From Raphanus sativus (Eukaryota > Streptophyta > Magnoliopsida > Brassicales > Brassicaceae), in assembly GCF_000801105.2 (NCBI RefSeq), contig NC_079515.1, positions 30,527,407 through 30,591,406 on the forward strand: DNA of 64,000 nucleotides, in the 5' to 3' direction. Position numbers and translations under genes: made by a program. Under the pieces are notes generated by a model. That model saw only the letters and a program-made list of their open reading frames with translations, made no database searches and was not told the DNA's origin. The stretch's first letter is position 1. The number at the start of each line of letters is the position of its first letter. Positions 1-13,486 of this stretch are shown here, piece after piece.

Positions 1-637
1 TAATATTTTGTATATTATAAATTTACTGATTGTAAAATGAAAAATGCAAATGTTGGTCTCTTAAATGTACTTTAGTTGTTGAAAGAGTTAACGTATTACA
101 ACTCGTTTTAATTATTTAAAAACTTCATATGCACACAAACAATTAAGTTTTGCAGTTGACACAAATCACCAAAATCAGATAGGCAATATCAATTGTAAAA
201 TGACAAAAGATGATTAGGTTTTCTACTCTCAGTTTGTTTACTGTTGACTCTCTATAAGTGATTTTATTTTATATTTCAATAAAATTGTGCTTTTCTTCTC
301 GTTTATGTCGCTGATATGGATTTTGTTTCTTTTTTTTAATTTATTATGTGAATTCGGTGAATTATATAAGTGTCAATGTAAAATGATAGATATCTGTAAA
401 AATTATTTCCACTCCAATACATATTTAAAAATCAATTTTTTTGAAGAAAATCACTGGCAAACTAAGGTTAGTGTTTAAATCTAATATATCAAGCTGTTAT
501 AAAATACAAGTGTAGACTCGAAATATAAATGTGTGTCTAGTATATATTTACCAGTCCAGTTTAAAAATCATCTAATTCTACAACAATAAAACAAATTACT
601 TAATTTATTAACCTACGCTTTTGAAGTTTAGTTACTT

Positions 638-674
<37 letters not shown>

Positions 675-2790
675 TATTTACCATTCTAGTATATGTAAAC
701 TATTGCATGCATAAACTAAGAACTGTTTGATTTATTAAATGATAAACCAGAAAATTATAATAAATAGTTCAGATCTTCTCTCGTTCTTACAATTATAATA
801 GCTAGATAGGGTAGTAGAGAGAAACAATATGAGATGAATGATCAAATGTCTCATTGTTCAAATAAACTCAAAAGTAGGTAATTGGAATATTGTTATGATA
901 TTTCATTAAAAGTTTTTAGGGATAAAATCAGGAATTTGAAAAAGTGTATTTCTGGGATTGTCACGATCAAATAACAAATTAGAAATCACCTATTTAAAAA
1001 ATAATCTGTATACATAGAAGTATATACATTAGAGTAAGCATATAAACAAAAACCAATACCTTTTGTTTATTTACAATCATGTTTTTGGTAAATAAATCAA
1101 AACAATTATTTTTACTTTATATGGTATATAATTATTACTTTAGTGATATATATAGTATATTTTAATATAAATATTTATTATGGGCACTTTTTACTCATTT
1201 TATTTTATTAAGATTTGTATATTTGTTCTCTGTCTTAATCGTATTCAAAATATTTTTTGCTTAACTAAAGAATAAAACTGGAAAAATATTGCAAAAATAA
1301 GCTTATTGACCCTTAAAATTTATGTTAATTAGTAAATTGATCCTCCTAAAAGCTTCCTCTACCTCCGCCACTAACCACCACATTTCAGATGCTAAACACA
1401 TCATTTTGATGTTTAATTTTAAAGCAAACAATCTTTGATTCTTTAGGGCACCATTATCCAAGTTTTTTAGGAGGATTTTTACTGAAAAAATAGGCTGTGA
1501 ACCCTACAAAAAAGAAGAAACGGGTTACACAAATCGCCGGAAAGAAACGTTTGTTAAAGGTTTTTTACACTGTTTGCAAGCTTCATCGACATGTGACGGT
1601 CCGCGATTAGTTCTCTTTTTAATTTTTCTTTTAGTCAGACAAAAAAAACCCAAATGGAGTTTGTGGGATAAAATGCTCTTACAGAGAAAATCAGTGTTTT
1701 GCCCACAAACATGGTGCAATAATAAATATTAATAATCTTACGGCAAGCACCTATGCTAAAACACTACCCAAATGATTGCTTCTATTTTACAGTATCTCGA
1801 TATTAATTATAAATTGGTTCGAGAACTATCTGTCTATAACAACCAATTTACCTTAATAATAGACCTTTGTTCATTTACAAGTTCAGAGAAGAACCACCTA
1901 GTTAGACTATTCCCCTGAGTTAGCATGTTAAACTATTTCAAACATCAAAATACCTACATTCATTTTCATGTAAATGTTATCTTTTTCTTTGTTTGTGATA
2001 TTTGTAATATTGCTGCAGTGAATTTTAGCCAAAATGAATACTGCAATATTCGGAACGATCCTTCATAGTTCACTCATGATACGAGTACGACCATTAACGA
2101 AGGATTAAAATATATTATTGGGAAAGAGCGGTTATAATTCCTCATGATATTACGAAATGAATATATAAATGCATCAAAAAGCATAATGATAAAAGAGAAG
2201 GTATACCTCTAATCATGCATTGAAATATTGAATAGGTTAATATGAGTAACCCTAGATAAGCACGATCGAGCATGTGAATGAATAATTTGATCTAGGTTTA
2301 TTTTGTTGTAAGGAAATGATGAACCCAAGACTATATAGATCAATACATCTTTCATGTATCATTTAACCACTTAATCAGCACACATCATGAATTTTGATTC
2401 GTAAAAAGGACTTGCACGTTTATCTCCTTAGCAATTTGCACAATTTATTATTACTTGTTTAACCATGTGATGGTTGTATAATATAATAGTCTAGTGATTA
2501 ATTATATTAGCAAATAATAAATAATCAAATATATGAATCCAAGCAAAGTATTTCTTTAAAAATCTTCTGTTACCGAAGGATTTAATATTGAAATCCAAAC
2601 TAAATTTAAAACTGGTGGTATAATCGATAACGCAGCCTTGATAATATTGTTCGGTAATCTAATTCCACGCAAGGTGACGCCTCAAGCAATTATAAAATAT
2701 TTTTGTTTGTATGGAAGGTAATGGCAGCGAAAGATGTCATGATTTTGAGTTGAGTATCTGAAACATGCAGATTAATGAAAGAGATATGAA
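1..2790. other. AT-rich intergenic DNA, no gene recognised
   Basis: I see no exon chain or conserved protein here. Short open frames such as the one on the minus strand at 1525-1719 have no recognisable domain and look like chance. A (TA)n microsatellite lies at about 639-671. The rest is AT-rich with many stops in all frames. Confidence 0.6.
639..671. repeat. (TA)n microsatellite
   Basis: An uninterrupted alternating TA run of about 30 bases. Such tracts are common and length-variable in crucifer intergenic DNA. Confidence 0.9.
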
Positions 2791-2807
2791 GAATAAGAAT
2801 TATTGTT

Positions 2808-2848
<41 letters not shown>

Positions 2849-2866
2849 ATAAGAATTATTGTTATT
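2791..2866 (+). mobile_element. Tail-only retroinsertion (poly-A between 20-bp direct repeats)
   Basis: The 20-mer GAATAAGAATTATTGTTATT occurs at 2791-2810 and again at 2847-2866. Only an A-rich tract (2811-2846) lies between the copies. This is the footprint expected when target-primed reverse transcription copies only the poly-A tail of a LINE-type transcript and duplicates the target. Simple slippage would not duplicate a 20-mer of mixed sequence. The source element cannot be identified, because none of its body was copied. Confidence 0.65.
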
Positions 2867-3238
2867 GTTATGAAATATGAACTAGTTCAACTAAAACTAC
2901 TTACATTAGAAATCTAATTTAACGAAAGTTATGATTGAAGTTACGAACTAGAAACTACGAGATTAATGAATAACAAGGTTGAGTTACGACCTTCTTCTTA
3001 AATGTATAGTTTTCCATAGGATTTATACACTCTTTGGTTGCTTACTTGCTTAGTTTTTGATATGTTGTCATGTTGATTATGAGATCTATGGTCGTGACCC
3101 GAGTGGATATGTTGGGTGTATGCGACATGACGTACATCATCATGACTAGAAGTGAAAGTAGAGTAGATTGGAGAATATGCGTACAGCGGCGTGCTTGTGA
3201 TTGAATCTGACGTATCGGTTTGTGCTTTGAGGTATAAC

Positions 3239-6200
3239 AAATAGGGGGATGAAAATACTAAATAACGAATCAAAAAGACCTTTACCAGGAGGACCGCTTC
3301 TCCGCGATGTAAACGGCGACAGTACGGACCGAGTGTACGGCTCCTCCGTGCCGGCTCTTTGCTGCCTGAAAACAACAGATCTGGATAGCCCCTGCTTCAC
3401 TGATTCTCTCCCATCATCTCTCGCTCTTAGTAGTTGACGAGTTTGGCAGAGATCTGTGAAGTTTGGTCACATAAATCTTCGCCTTTTTTCTCCATAACCG
3501 GTGGCCATATCTCTGCAAACCTTTCCAGAGAAAACCTCTGCCCCCATCTGCGTTCTCTCCACTGTCCCAATACAGATCCGGCGAGCTTTTTCAAGATTTA
3601 AGAAACGGCGGCGAGTGCTCTGCAACTTCACGTTCATCGGACCTCCGTAGCAGAGAGACCCTAGTTCTTCCACCACTGTGATATGTGCTATCTCTTCTGA
3701 CTCTGGAAGCTCTTGCAAGATGAATAGGGTTTGATCCTCTCCCACTGGCGTTTCCCCTCCGGCTCTACTCAATAAACACTGCTCGTTGGCATTAGCATCA
3801 TCTCCCCGTTGATTGGTGTTAGAGTGGTGCTCTGTTTGTTCATAAAAGTGATTACTGCCCTTAGCCAAACAGCATAAGAGGAAAAAAAATACTTCAAAGT
3901 CAACACCTCAAGACCACGGTTCTTTTTTTGAAGACTACGGCTTCCTCCGAAGACGTCCAACCAGTGAACGACCACATAGTCAGACTTGTGGTTTGGCTCA
4001 TTACATAGGTTTTTGACTTGTGTTAATGTGTCCAATATACCTTCTCTAGAAATTAATAAATTTTGTAAAATGAATACGATCGCATGGAATTGTCAAGGTG
4101 CGGGTGCCGACCTAGCATCTTCATGAATTATATCATTGTTTTGTGCCTAAGTTCCTATTTTTATCGGAAACCAAGAACAATCGTTCCTTCTTACAAGATG
4201 TGCAAGTTTCTTTTGGATATGACCGTGTTTATACTGTTGATCCAGTTGGTCGAAGCGGAGGGCTAGCACTTTTCTATATGGATGATCCGGCAGTTACTAT
4301 CTTGTACTCCGACAAACATATGATTGATATTGAAACTAGACTTGAAGGACATGAGATTTTTATGACCTTTGTGTATGGTGACCCTGTGGTTAGACATCGT
4401 GACTTAGTTTGGGAACGATTATCACGCATGAGTACCAACCGAAATGGGGCGTGGTTTATGATTGGAGATTTTAATGAGATCACGGGTAATCATGAAAAGA
4501 GGGGAGGAAGACGTCGTTTAGAGAGCTCTTTCCTCCCTTTCCGTATCATGTTAGAGAATTGTGGAATGCTCGACTTTCCATATAAAGGTAATTCTTTCTC
4601 ATGGGTGGGAAGAAGAAGTACCGGAAAAGTTAAATGTAAACTGGATCGAGCAGTGGCAAATGAAGAATGGCATGCCTTATTTGCTCATTCAGTTGTAGAA
4701 TTCCTACGACTATGGGGCTCCGACCACCGGCCGGTCTTGGCACGCATCCAGTCTATCTCCCGAAGAACAAGGAAAAATTTCAGATTTGACAAGAGATGGA
4801 TTGGGAAACCAGGGTTTAAAGAAGCAGTGATCTCGGGGTGGGGCCAGTTTGATGAGATTCCAATCCGGAATTTTCATCAAAAGGTTACCTCATGCCGTAA
4901 TAAAATCAGTTCTTGGAAAAAGAATAATCCGACAAACTCCGCAGTTTTGATTGAAGAATTAAAAATAAAGATAGATCTTGCTCAAGATGATGAAAACTCC
5001 ACAACTGATGAGTTGGAGGAGTTAAGAAGACAATTAATCTTGGCTTTTAAAGAAGAAAACTCTTACTGGGAACAGAAGAGCAGGAACCAGTGGCACAAAT
5101 ATGGGGACAGAAACACAAAATTCCACCATGGCATTACAAAACAAAGGAGAGCTCAGAATCGGATCATCAGCATAAAAGACAAGCATGGAAAGTTAGTCGA
5201 GAAGGAAACCGAAGTGGAGAACGTGGCTGTTCAATACTTTCGGGATCTTTTCTCTACTTCTTCCCCAACAGAGCTAGATAATTCCCTACGCTTTGTTTCC
5301 GAGAAGGTATCCCTGGCCGACAATAGGCTTCTCTTAGAGAATCCGTCGGAACAAGAGATTAAGAAAGCTCTTTTCGATATTAACCCAGATAAAGCACCGG
5401 GACCGGACGGCATGACTAGTAAATTGTTCCAGAGATTCTGGCGAGAGATGCGCCAGGATATTATCAAACTTGTACAAGATTTCTTTGCGACAGGCAGCTT
5501 CGACCCTGCCTTGAACCAAACGAATATCTGTCTCATTCCGAAAAAGAAGAAACCTCGAGATATGACTGAGTTTCGACCCATTAGTCTTTGCAACGTCAGC
5601 TATAAGATTATATCTAAGCTACTATGCAAGAGATTGAAGAGAGTGATTCCACGCTTGATCTCAGAGACACAATCGGCCTTTGTAGCCAAACGATTGATTA
5701 CTGACAACATCCTGATAGCACAAGAAAGCTTTCATGCCTTGAGAACAAACCAGAGATGCCGAGAAGATTTCATGGCTATTAAAACAGACATGAGCAAAGC
5801 ATATGATAGAGTGGAATGGAGCTTCATAGCTGCTCTATTGCTGAAGATGGGCTTTGATGAAAGACTAGTTGACCTCATTATGTGTTGTGTCACGTCGGTC
5901 TCGTATCAAGTCTTAGTCAACGGGCAACCGAGAGGGCGAATCTTCCCAAGGAGGGGCTTGAGACAAGGAGACCCTCTTTCCCCCTTCCTGTTTATACTAT
6001 GTACGGAGTCGCTGATTTCGCTCCTTAACGGAGCAGAGATGGAGAAGAAGATTGTGGGACTCCGAGTCGCTAGGGCAAGCCCAAGGATCTCTCATCTTCT
6101 TTTTGCCGACGATAGCCTTTTCTTTTGCAAGGCAGAGTTAAGCCAATGCAAAGAGATTATGGACATATTAGACATATATGGTAAAGCCTCAGGACAAAGA

Positions 6201-8230
6201 CTTAATGCATCAAAATCCTCGATGTTTTTTGGAAACAAAGTGGAATCTTCCCGGAAGAAAGATATAAAAGAAGTACTAGGATTCTCTTCGGAAGGAGGCA
6301 TGGGGATGTACCTTGGATTACCGGAACAAATATGTGGTTCGAAGATGAAAGTGTTCTCCTTCGTACAAGACCGTTTCAATGGTCGAGTCAACAATTGGTC
6401 ATCGAGACTCCTTTCCAAAGGAGGAAAAGAAGTTCAGATTAAATCGGTGGCTCAAGCAGTTCCGACTTATGTTATGTCAAGCTTTTTGCTCCCACAAGGC
6501 ATTATTGATAAACTAAGGAGTACGACTTCAAATTTCTGGTGGAGCTCATCGCAAAACAGCAGAGGTTTGCATTGGATTTCGTGGGACGAGATCTGTACCC
6601 CCAAAGATTTAGGGGGACTAGGTTTTCGAGATCTCCATGACTTCAACATAGCGCTTCTTGCAAAACAATTATGGAGATTAATTCATTACCCGGATTCTTT
6701 ATTAGCGCGTGTCTTAAAAGGAAGGTATTATAACAATACCTCCCCCTTAGAAGACCGGAAAATATATTCACCATCTTATGGGTGGCGTAGTATCATGGCA
6801 GCTAGACCGCTACTTCTCTCGGGTCTACGGAAAACTATTGGCTCGGGTAGAGAGACGAGAGTTTGGACTGAGCATTGGATTCCAGATTCATTGGCACGAC
6901 CACCTCGACCAGCCGACCATATTGTTTACCGGCTTCCCCAACTTCTTGTTCAGTCTTTTATTAAGGATGATACCAAGGAGTGGGATATACAACTTTTACG
7001 AGATTTCTTTCATCCAGATGATATCCCCTTGATACTTGGGCTCAAACCTTCTAGGTCCTTGGCTCCGGATGGATATGTTTGGAACCACACAAAATCAGGA
7101 GTATATTCAGTCAAAACCGGTTATGATCTACTACGATCGACCAAACGGAGCCTCACACATACAGGAGTTGAGGAACCGAGCTTCACATGCCTACAACGAC
7201 AGGCATGGAAGATTAAGGCTCCGACCAAGATGAAGCATTTTCTATGGCAGGCTATCTCGGGTTGCGTGGCAACGGCGGAGAGACTTACTTATAGACACCT
7301 GGGTACCGATAGGAGTTGTCCTAGATGTGCTGCCCCAGTGGAGTCGATTAATCATCTTCTTTTTGAATGCCCTCCGGCCCTTCAGGTTTGGGCTTTATCG
7401 GACTATCCGTCCATTCCGGGTTACTTCCCGAGTACATCTATCTACCAAAACATGAACTTTCTGTTTTGGAGGAGAAAAGAAGTGGCTCCCATGAGTCCAC
7501 AATTCGATACCTTCCCATGGATCTGTTGGTACATTTGGAAGGCGAGGAACGACAAGCTCTTTAATGGGAAAGTCGTATCCCCGATGGATACTCTTCAACA
7601 CGCCTCACTGGAGGCTGAGTGTTGGAGGAAAGCTAACGAAAAGGAGGAAGTAGAGGAGGAACTCGATGACTCCCTCACTATGGAGATGGAAACAGCGCCC
7701 CCTTGGACACCCCGAATCCCGACATGCCAAATCGATGCTTCATGGATCGCTAATGGCAGCGTCAGTGGCTTAGGGTGAAGTTTTAAGGATCACATGGGCT
7801 CTGAATTCTTTGGATTGCGAGCATGTAGTAGGACCCTCTCAGCTTTGCATGCTGAGATGGAAGGTCTACTATGGGCAGCTTCATGTATTAGGCACATGAG
7901 GATAACCACGATGAGGTTCGAGACAGATTGTACGGACCTAGTAGATATGGTCACAAACCCGGAGGATTGGCCGGCTTTTGTGAGAGAGACCGACTTGTTT
8001 CGGAGTCTCCAGGAGGGTTTTGAGGATGTGAGAGTTTCTCATATTCCACGGGATCGGAATGAACGTGCAGACGCTTTAGCTAAGGAAGCAAGAAATAGAG
8101 GCTATACCTTTACCCACATAGATCAGACTCGGTCAGACGGAGGAGATCCTCGGAGAACCGGCTCGTCTAACCACCACTTGATCTAATAAAGATGGGCAGC
8201 CGACAAAAAAAAAAAAAAAATAGGGGGATG
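3239..8230 (+). mobile_element. L1-type LINE retrotransposon with target site duplication
   Basis: The element spans about 3252-8220 and ends in 16 A (8205-8220). It is flanked by a perfect 13-bp duplication, AAATAGGGGGATG, at 3239-3251 and 8218-8230. It carries an ORF2 with endonuclease, reverse transcriptase, zinc-finger and RNase H regions. About 0.8 kb before ORF2 (3252-4069) has no plus-strand ORF1 (no zinc-knuckle gag-like protein). The copy is therefore either rearranged at its 5' end or of a subfamily without a normal ORF1. It sits about 480 bp downstream of the KEULE stop codon. The perfect duplication suggests fairly recent insertion. Confidence 0.9.
4070..8186 (+). pseudogene. LINE ORF2: endonuclease, reverse transcriptase, RNase H; disrupted
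   Basis: The natural start looks like ATG at 4070 (MNTIAWNCQGAGA, the usual LINE ORF2 opening). That frame stops at 4124-4126. The body continues one frame over from about 4116 to 7778, so a one-base deletion lies near 4100-4115. Domains in order: APE-type endonuclease (GDFNEI near 4463, GSDHRPVL near 4715); reverse transcriptase (KAPGPDG near 5393, DMSKAYDRV near 5788, GLRQGDPLSPF near 5956, FADD near 6102); a zf-RVT Cys/His region near 7210-7380; and RNase H to 8186. A TGA at 7776-7778 interrupts the RNase H domain; the same frame resumes directly and carries its remaining acidic residues (AEMEG, ETDC, RADALAKEA). With two lesions this copy cannot make full ORF2 protein, although the endonuclease (after the frameshift) and RT regions stay open. 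Confidence 0.88.
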
Positions 8231-8707
8231 GAAAGAGAGGCCAGTTTTCGAGAAGAAGATAGTTCATATCTCTATGTCAAAGTGTCAGTAATAGAAAAGA
8301 AGAGGAAAGCTGAAGAATAGCTCACCAGAGACTCCATTGATCCGAAAGCTAAATACTAGTGTTTAAGTAATCTTAAAACGTCTTCTTGCTGTAGAGTGAG
8401 ACGATCTTGATGTCTTGGGGCATTCTTTTAAAATGATCAGAAAATGTAGACTATGAGATAGCAAAACAAACAATATTAGGGTAATTTACACAATCAAATT
8501 TAACAAGACAATAGCCAAAGATATAGAAGTCAACGTTATGAGTTGCTTTTACATCTCAAGACGACAAACAATAAGGGTAAACTTACAGTCATGATCTCAA
8601 AATCTGATTGTTTTTTTTATCCCTTTTACATGCCTTCAACTTGGTTACAAATTAGAATGGGAGATATCAAAGAGCAAGGACAATGATTTGAACTGAGATC
8701 TGAATTC
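8231..8707. other. Spacer between LINE and KEULE 3' end
   Basis: About 0.48 kb between the LINE target duplication and the KEULE stop codon. It probably includes the KEULE 3' UTR and polyadenylation region on the minus strand. No other coding exon is recognised. Confidence 0.5.
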
Positions 8708-11700
8708 TTATATTTGGAGATCGTCTATAGATAGCTCATTTGCAGACAGAAGCTTCAGTTTCTGTGGAACACAAGAAGAGAAATTACTTTTAATTGAGAG
8801 GGTGATTTATAGAACTAAATCTCTGAATGCGAAGTATTGTGTGTGGCTAACCGTTATGAACTGCGGAGGATCATCGAGGCTTGTAGACCCGAGGATAACT
8901 TCTCTTTTGAGTTTCGTGGTTAGTTTGTGGCATACTTTTAACTGGAAAAAAACAAACAAATTGCTCAGTAAGAAGACATCATCATGCATCCTGATTCTAT
9001 GGTTTGATTATAATTCCCAACAGTAAGATTGTTTTTTTCTTTAGTCTCTTCTTACCTCTGATCTTGTCGCTCCACCAACAATAAACACAAATATTCGCTG
9101 TCCCATCTTTCTGAAATCACTAGACGCATGTCTCAACACCGAATCACTGCAAGAAGAAAAAATAATTTAAGATGAAAAGGTTACTTTTCGCTTTCTGAAA
9201 CACTCTGGTTTAACTGCGTTCTAAGTTTCATTTACTTTTTGCTAACACTAACTCCTGAAAAGAAGAAGCTAAGAAGTTCGAGAAAGACTAAACTTATTTC
9301 TAAGTTTCAATTTATTGAATCTATCCTTGGGTTCTTAAAAATCAGTTTACCTTGAGTATCCATCATCTGAACCTCGAGGTTTAGCCCATGTTGGTGTGCG
9401 TCTTGATCTCATGGACTGAGCAGCAGCTTGACCTTGATTACTACTTGCTGATGAAGAAAGCGAAGTTGATCCGTGGAAGCTCGGGCTTGGGTCGTTCATG
9501 CATGGGAAATCCTCTTTTGGCAATTCTCCTTTGCTAAGCTTCTCGATGAGTTCCTGCACAATTCCAACACATGAAATTTTTATGATGCTAAAAAATCTCA
9601 ACTAATGCTCCATGCGAAGATCAAGGGCGGGTTGACAAAATGCACCACCTCAACCATGGGGTAAAAACGAGATAGCTGCCATGCTGCTTCCTCTTGGCGC
9701 TCTTTCCTGACAGCTCGCTTCTTCTGCAGCCATTAACAAATAACGTTAGGAAGATTCACAAGCATTAATGGAACATTCAGAGAGAAGATGTTACCTTGTG
9801 AAGATCAAACTTCAAAGTGAAACCTCCCGGAGTATTCTTTTTAGCATCAACGGCTGAACCAAGCAATCTCATATTATTCACAGCGCTCATGTCATCACAT
9901 GAGAGTTTTGCCAGCTAGAAACAAAAGCAATAAAGCCTTAGATGGGGTTGATAGAAACCAAACAAAGATACAAGAAACACTAATCCCCAAGTTACCTTCA
10001 TTAGATTTTGACCTTTTTCACCTTCGAACTTTTCAGGGTAAATTGTTGCGAGGATCATCAGCAGGCGTAACTTACCTTCACGACTTGCCTCCTGTACAGG
10101 ATTACACATAGGTCAACAGCTGAATATTCTCATGAAATCAGTAAAAGAACCACTATTAACTAGATGCAAAACCTCTTGAGTACTCAAATATTTAATCACA
10201 TCCTTCATCCCAGCATCACCAAAGACAAGGTCTTGTTCAAGTTGTCCAAGCTCCCGCAGTCCCTGCTCTCTGATAAGGTCGTTGATTTTTCTAGCAATCT
10301 GCAACGATAACAAAAGTTACATGAATTAGACGCACAAAAAGAGAAAAAATGAAAAGCCAGAGAAGCTACAAATTTGGACATATCTGCAGATAGCTCTTCA
10401 GATATGAACGCTCTAAAAGTTAGAGATACAAACTAGAGGCATACAACATTTAAAGTGGAGGTGGATGCAACAAGAAAAGACAAGGGGGCTTTGCTCATAG
10501 CTAAGTAACTACCTCCACATGGAGAGACAGCTTGTCAATTTGTTCACTGTATTGTGGCAATGCTTGAACCATCTTCTGCAAATCCCTCGTGGAAAGCTCA
10601 CCTCCATCTCTAAAAACAAGAGACGAAGAAAGTTATTAGAAAAAAAAGAACAAAGAAAGTACTTCTCCAATCAAATAAAGTATTCTACGCAGATAAACGC
10701 TGAGTTATGTCAGAGTATGAACAAACTGAAAAACAAGAAGACATACAGTAAAATCTGGTTCCATCAGTTCAGGGAAAGTGTAATATACGCTCTATGAGTA
10801 CGTTTAATGCAAAAGAAGATGTAATACCCACCTCTTACCATGCTGAAGCTGAGCGGCTTTGTTTTTCGATAAGAAATTGGTCATCTTGTCATGCAATCTT
10901 TCACTAGCCTGATGGAACACGCAGGTCAAAAGGATTTCTAGTATCAAAGAGAAATGTACCTAGGTATAACACTCACATCTGCTATGTGTGCATGTCGAAG
11001 CTCTAGCCAAATAGGATCGTGTTCCTCCAAGAGCACATCTTTCTTCTCTGGTTGTCCACCTGACTTGCTTGGAATCTGAAAGCTAAAAGAACATCACATG
11101 GAGTATCCAGGAAGAGAGCCACCAAAAAATCGCAATAACTTATCAAGCAAAGAGTTGACCTTACCACGTGTACATATTTGTTTCCGTCCATGTTCAGTAG
11201 ATCATGGCACATAGCATCATAAGTCCACTCATGTATAATAGGGGCAATCTAGACATTCAAAACAAGCAAATGCTGCTAATCATATAACACATGATGTAGA
11301 GGAGGAAGCATGAATACCACAAGTAGATGAATGCAATCTTGATTAATAAAATAACAAATGAAAGAGCCATCCAAAGCGAAAAACGGTTCTAAACCTGGTC
11401 TATTGATCTGTCGAGGATAAGCAGCTCACACGTTTCAGTCTGTGGGAAATTTTCAATCGACTGTTTGTGTTTTGCTAGACAATTCCAGATTCCAGCTGCT
11501 AGCTTCGTGGGAATTAAATCGCGCATAGTTGTCATTGTCGATGCGTCAAGTGACTTTGCAGCCCGGTATCGTACTGTTGGAAATTCCTGTAAAATCCAAA
11601 ATGGTTCAGAAGAGTCATACCCTGATACTAGTCACTAATCGTGAGGATGATGATTGGTACCCGTAGTGAAGCAAAGACGGTGGCAATTCGAGAAGCCATC

Positions 11701-13486
11701 ACATTTAAGCACGCATCGCCTTTTCGAGAAGTTTCCTCGTCACCGAAAAGATCCTCTAGAGCTCTCTCATGATCCGTGATGAAACCCTGTATTAATTGTT
11801 GTTAATGTCATCTGCGGGACTCTTTCACATTATGATAAAACATACAACAACAACATGATGGCACAGGCTGCACAGCATTTCAGACCATATGATATAAACG
11901 CGGATAACTGCATGAAGACGAGAGATTTGGAATGATCATACCTGGCTATCGATGGCAAAAAACTCCAAGTTCATCTGCAAAAATGAAAATCAAATAATAA
12001 GTTATCTATATGGATACTTTCATAGTTATTTAACACATAAACTAAAGTAATTGAATCGAATATAAACAATCAGTATACACTAGAAAGTGTGATTTTTCTG
12101 CAATATTCACCTCTCTCAATGCTCCAATCCGAGGTAATACACTGGAATCTTTTTTTATGTGACCAACCAGCTCCTTGGAAACCGGTGAACTGAAGAAAAC
12201 AAATGCCCTTCACAGATGCAGAGGAAAAAAAAATCAGTGTTTTAAAGAAAGTGTCTTCAGAATAGATCTATAACTAAAAGGGAATCATTTCCTTACTTCT
12301 TGTACAATGGTGATTTTCCAGACATGTCTGACAGGAACATGATGACGCTGATGAAAACACCATGAAAAAAATTAAATATAAGATGAAATAGTGAAAGAGT
12401 ACATCTTAGAACGCAGTTAAGGAACATGAAAGATAAATTACTTCTCTTTAGTTGGCTGGATGAAGTAAATGGCATCCATTGAAGGTAGAGGCTGTCTTCG
12501 TCTAAAAATGTCTTCAACCACTAGAGAGAAATGATACATCACACCCAAATTAATTTATTTCCAAATAACGCATCATAGCGGACTAGTATTCTTACAACAA
12601 TAACTCATTCTCACATGAAACTCCTTCTTGCGTGATATCAGCCATTTTGCAGGCGTATGACATTATCTTGACAGTAAGTTTGTCCATGATTAGTACCTAA
12701 AATTCAACAAGAAGAAAAAAAAAAAAAGAGAAACTCAGAGCCAATAACATGATCTGGACAACCCACGGTGAAGTACACGTAAACATACCTTCCAGGTGGA
12801 TTTTGAGCTCCCTGTCTTGGCAGATCTAAGCATCTCATACAAGAGTCCTGGAAAATAACAGAAATACAACAGATAAGATAAAGTCTCACCAGGAAACAAA
12901 AATGTCATCATCACACAGACTTATGAAAGTTTCCTCTTTGAAGAGTCAGAATATAAGCATATGATTTGGTTAAAGTGTATCAGCATTTGAAGCTTCGTCA
13001 AACAAAACAACCACGCGGTTCAATTCAAAATAGATACACAATTTGCTGCCTACAACTCGTAGATCCACCACCAGCAATAATAGCGATTCATAAACCTCGT
13101 CTTAAATCTAAACTCTTTTAACATTTGAACTCACGTTTTTCTCTTCGGGCAAACCAATAATAAAACCGGCAAAAATAAAAATCTAAACTGTATCGTTAGT
13201 TCTGATGAGCGTAGAAACCAGAATCAAAATCAAAATGAAAACGATACAACTAATTTGGATACTCCATAGAAGCCGGAACCAGAAATAGATCACGTGAATC
13301 TTCCAGATATTAAATCCACAAGTCAATCCCAATCAACCAGAGTCAATACAGATTCAATAAAAATAAAAATAAAAAAACCGATATATATATATAGAGAGAG
13401 AGAGAGAACTCACGTTCGCGTGTAATCTGCCGGAAATTCTTGTAGTCGGCGGCCTGAGACGAAGAATCTGAATCGGAGTACGACAT
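8708..13486 (-). CDS. KEU: KEULE, Sec1/Munc18 (SM) family vesicle-fusion protein
   Basis: A many-exon gene on the minus strand. The start ATG is at 13484-13486 ([18 protein letters not shown]) in exon 13414-13486. The stop is at 8708-8710 after the ending [14 protein letters not shown]. Exons 8708-8761, 8852-8942 and 9056-9146 join in phase, and further exons encode recognisable SM segments such as [56 protein letters not shown] and [20 protein letters not shown] saw no frame lesion, and the total is close to the usual ~665 residues. KEULE binds the cytokinesis syntaxin KNOLLE and promotes SNARE-driven membrane fusion at the cell plate; it is also needed in root-hair growth. A purine run (13393-13407) lies just inside intron 1. 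By memory it corresponds to At1g12360. Confidence 0.93.

Noticed and set aside
1525..1719. 64-codon minus-strand frame
   Set aside because: No start context, domain or splice partners; expected by chance.
2998..3375. 125-codon minus-strand frame crossing the LINE insertion point
   Set aside because: It joins host DNA to LINE DNA across the target duplication, so it cannot be an ancestral gene; no domain visible.
3467..4035. Minus-strand frames of 133 and 88 codons in the LINE 5' region
   Set aside because: No recognised domain and opposite to the element's orientation; kept only as a remark on the missing ORF1.
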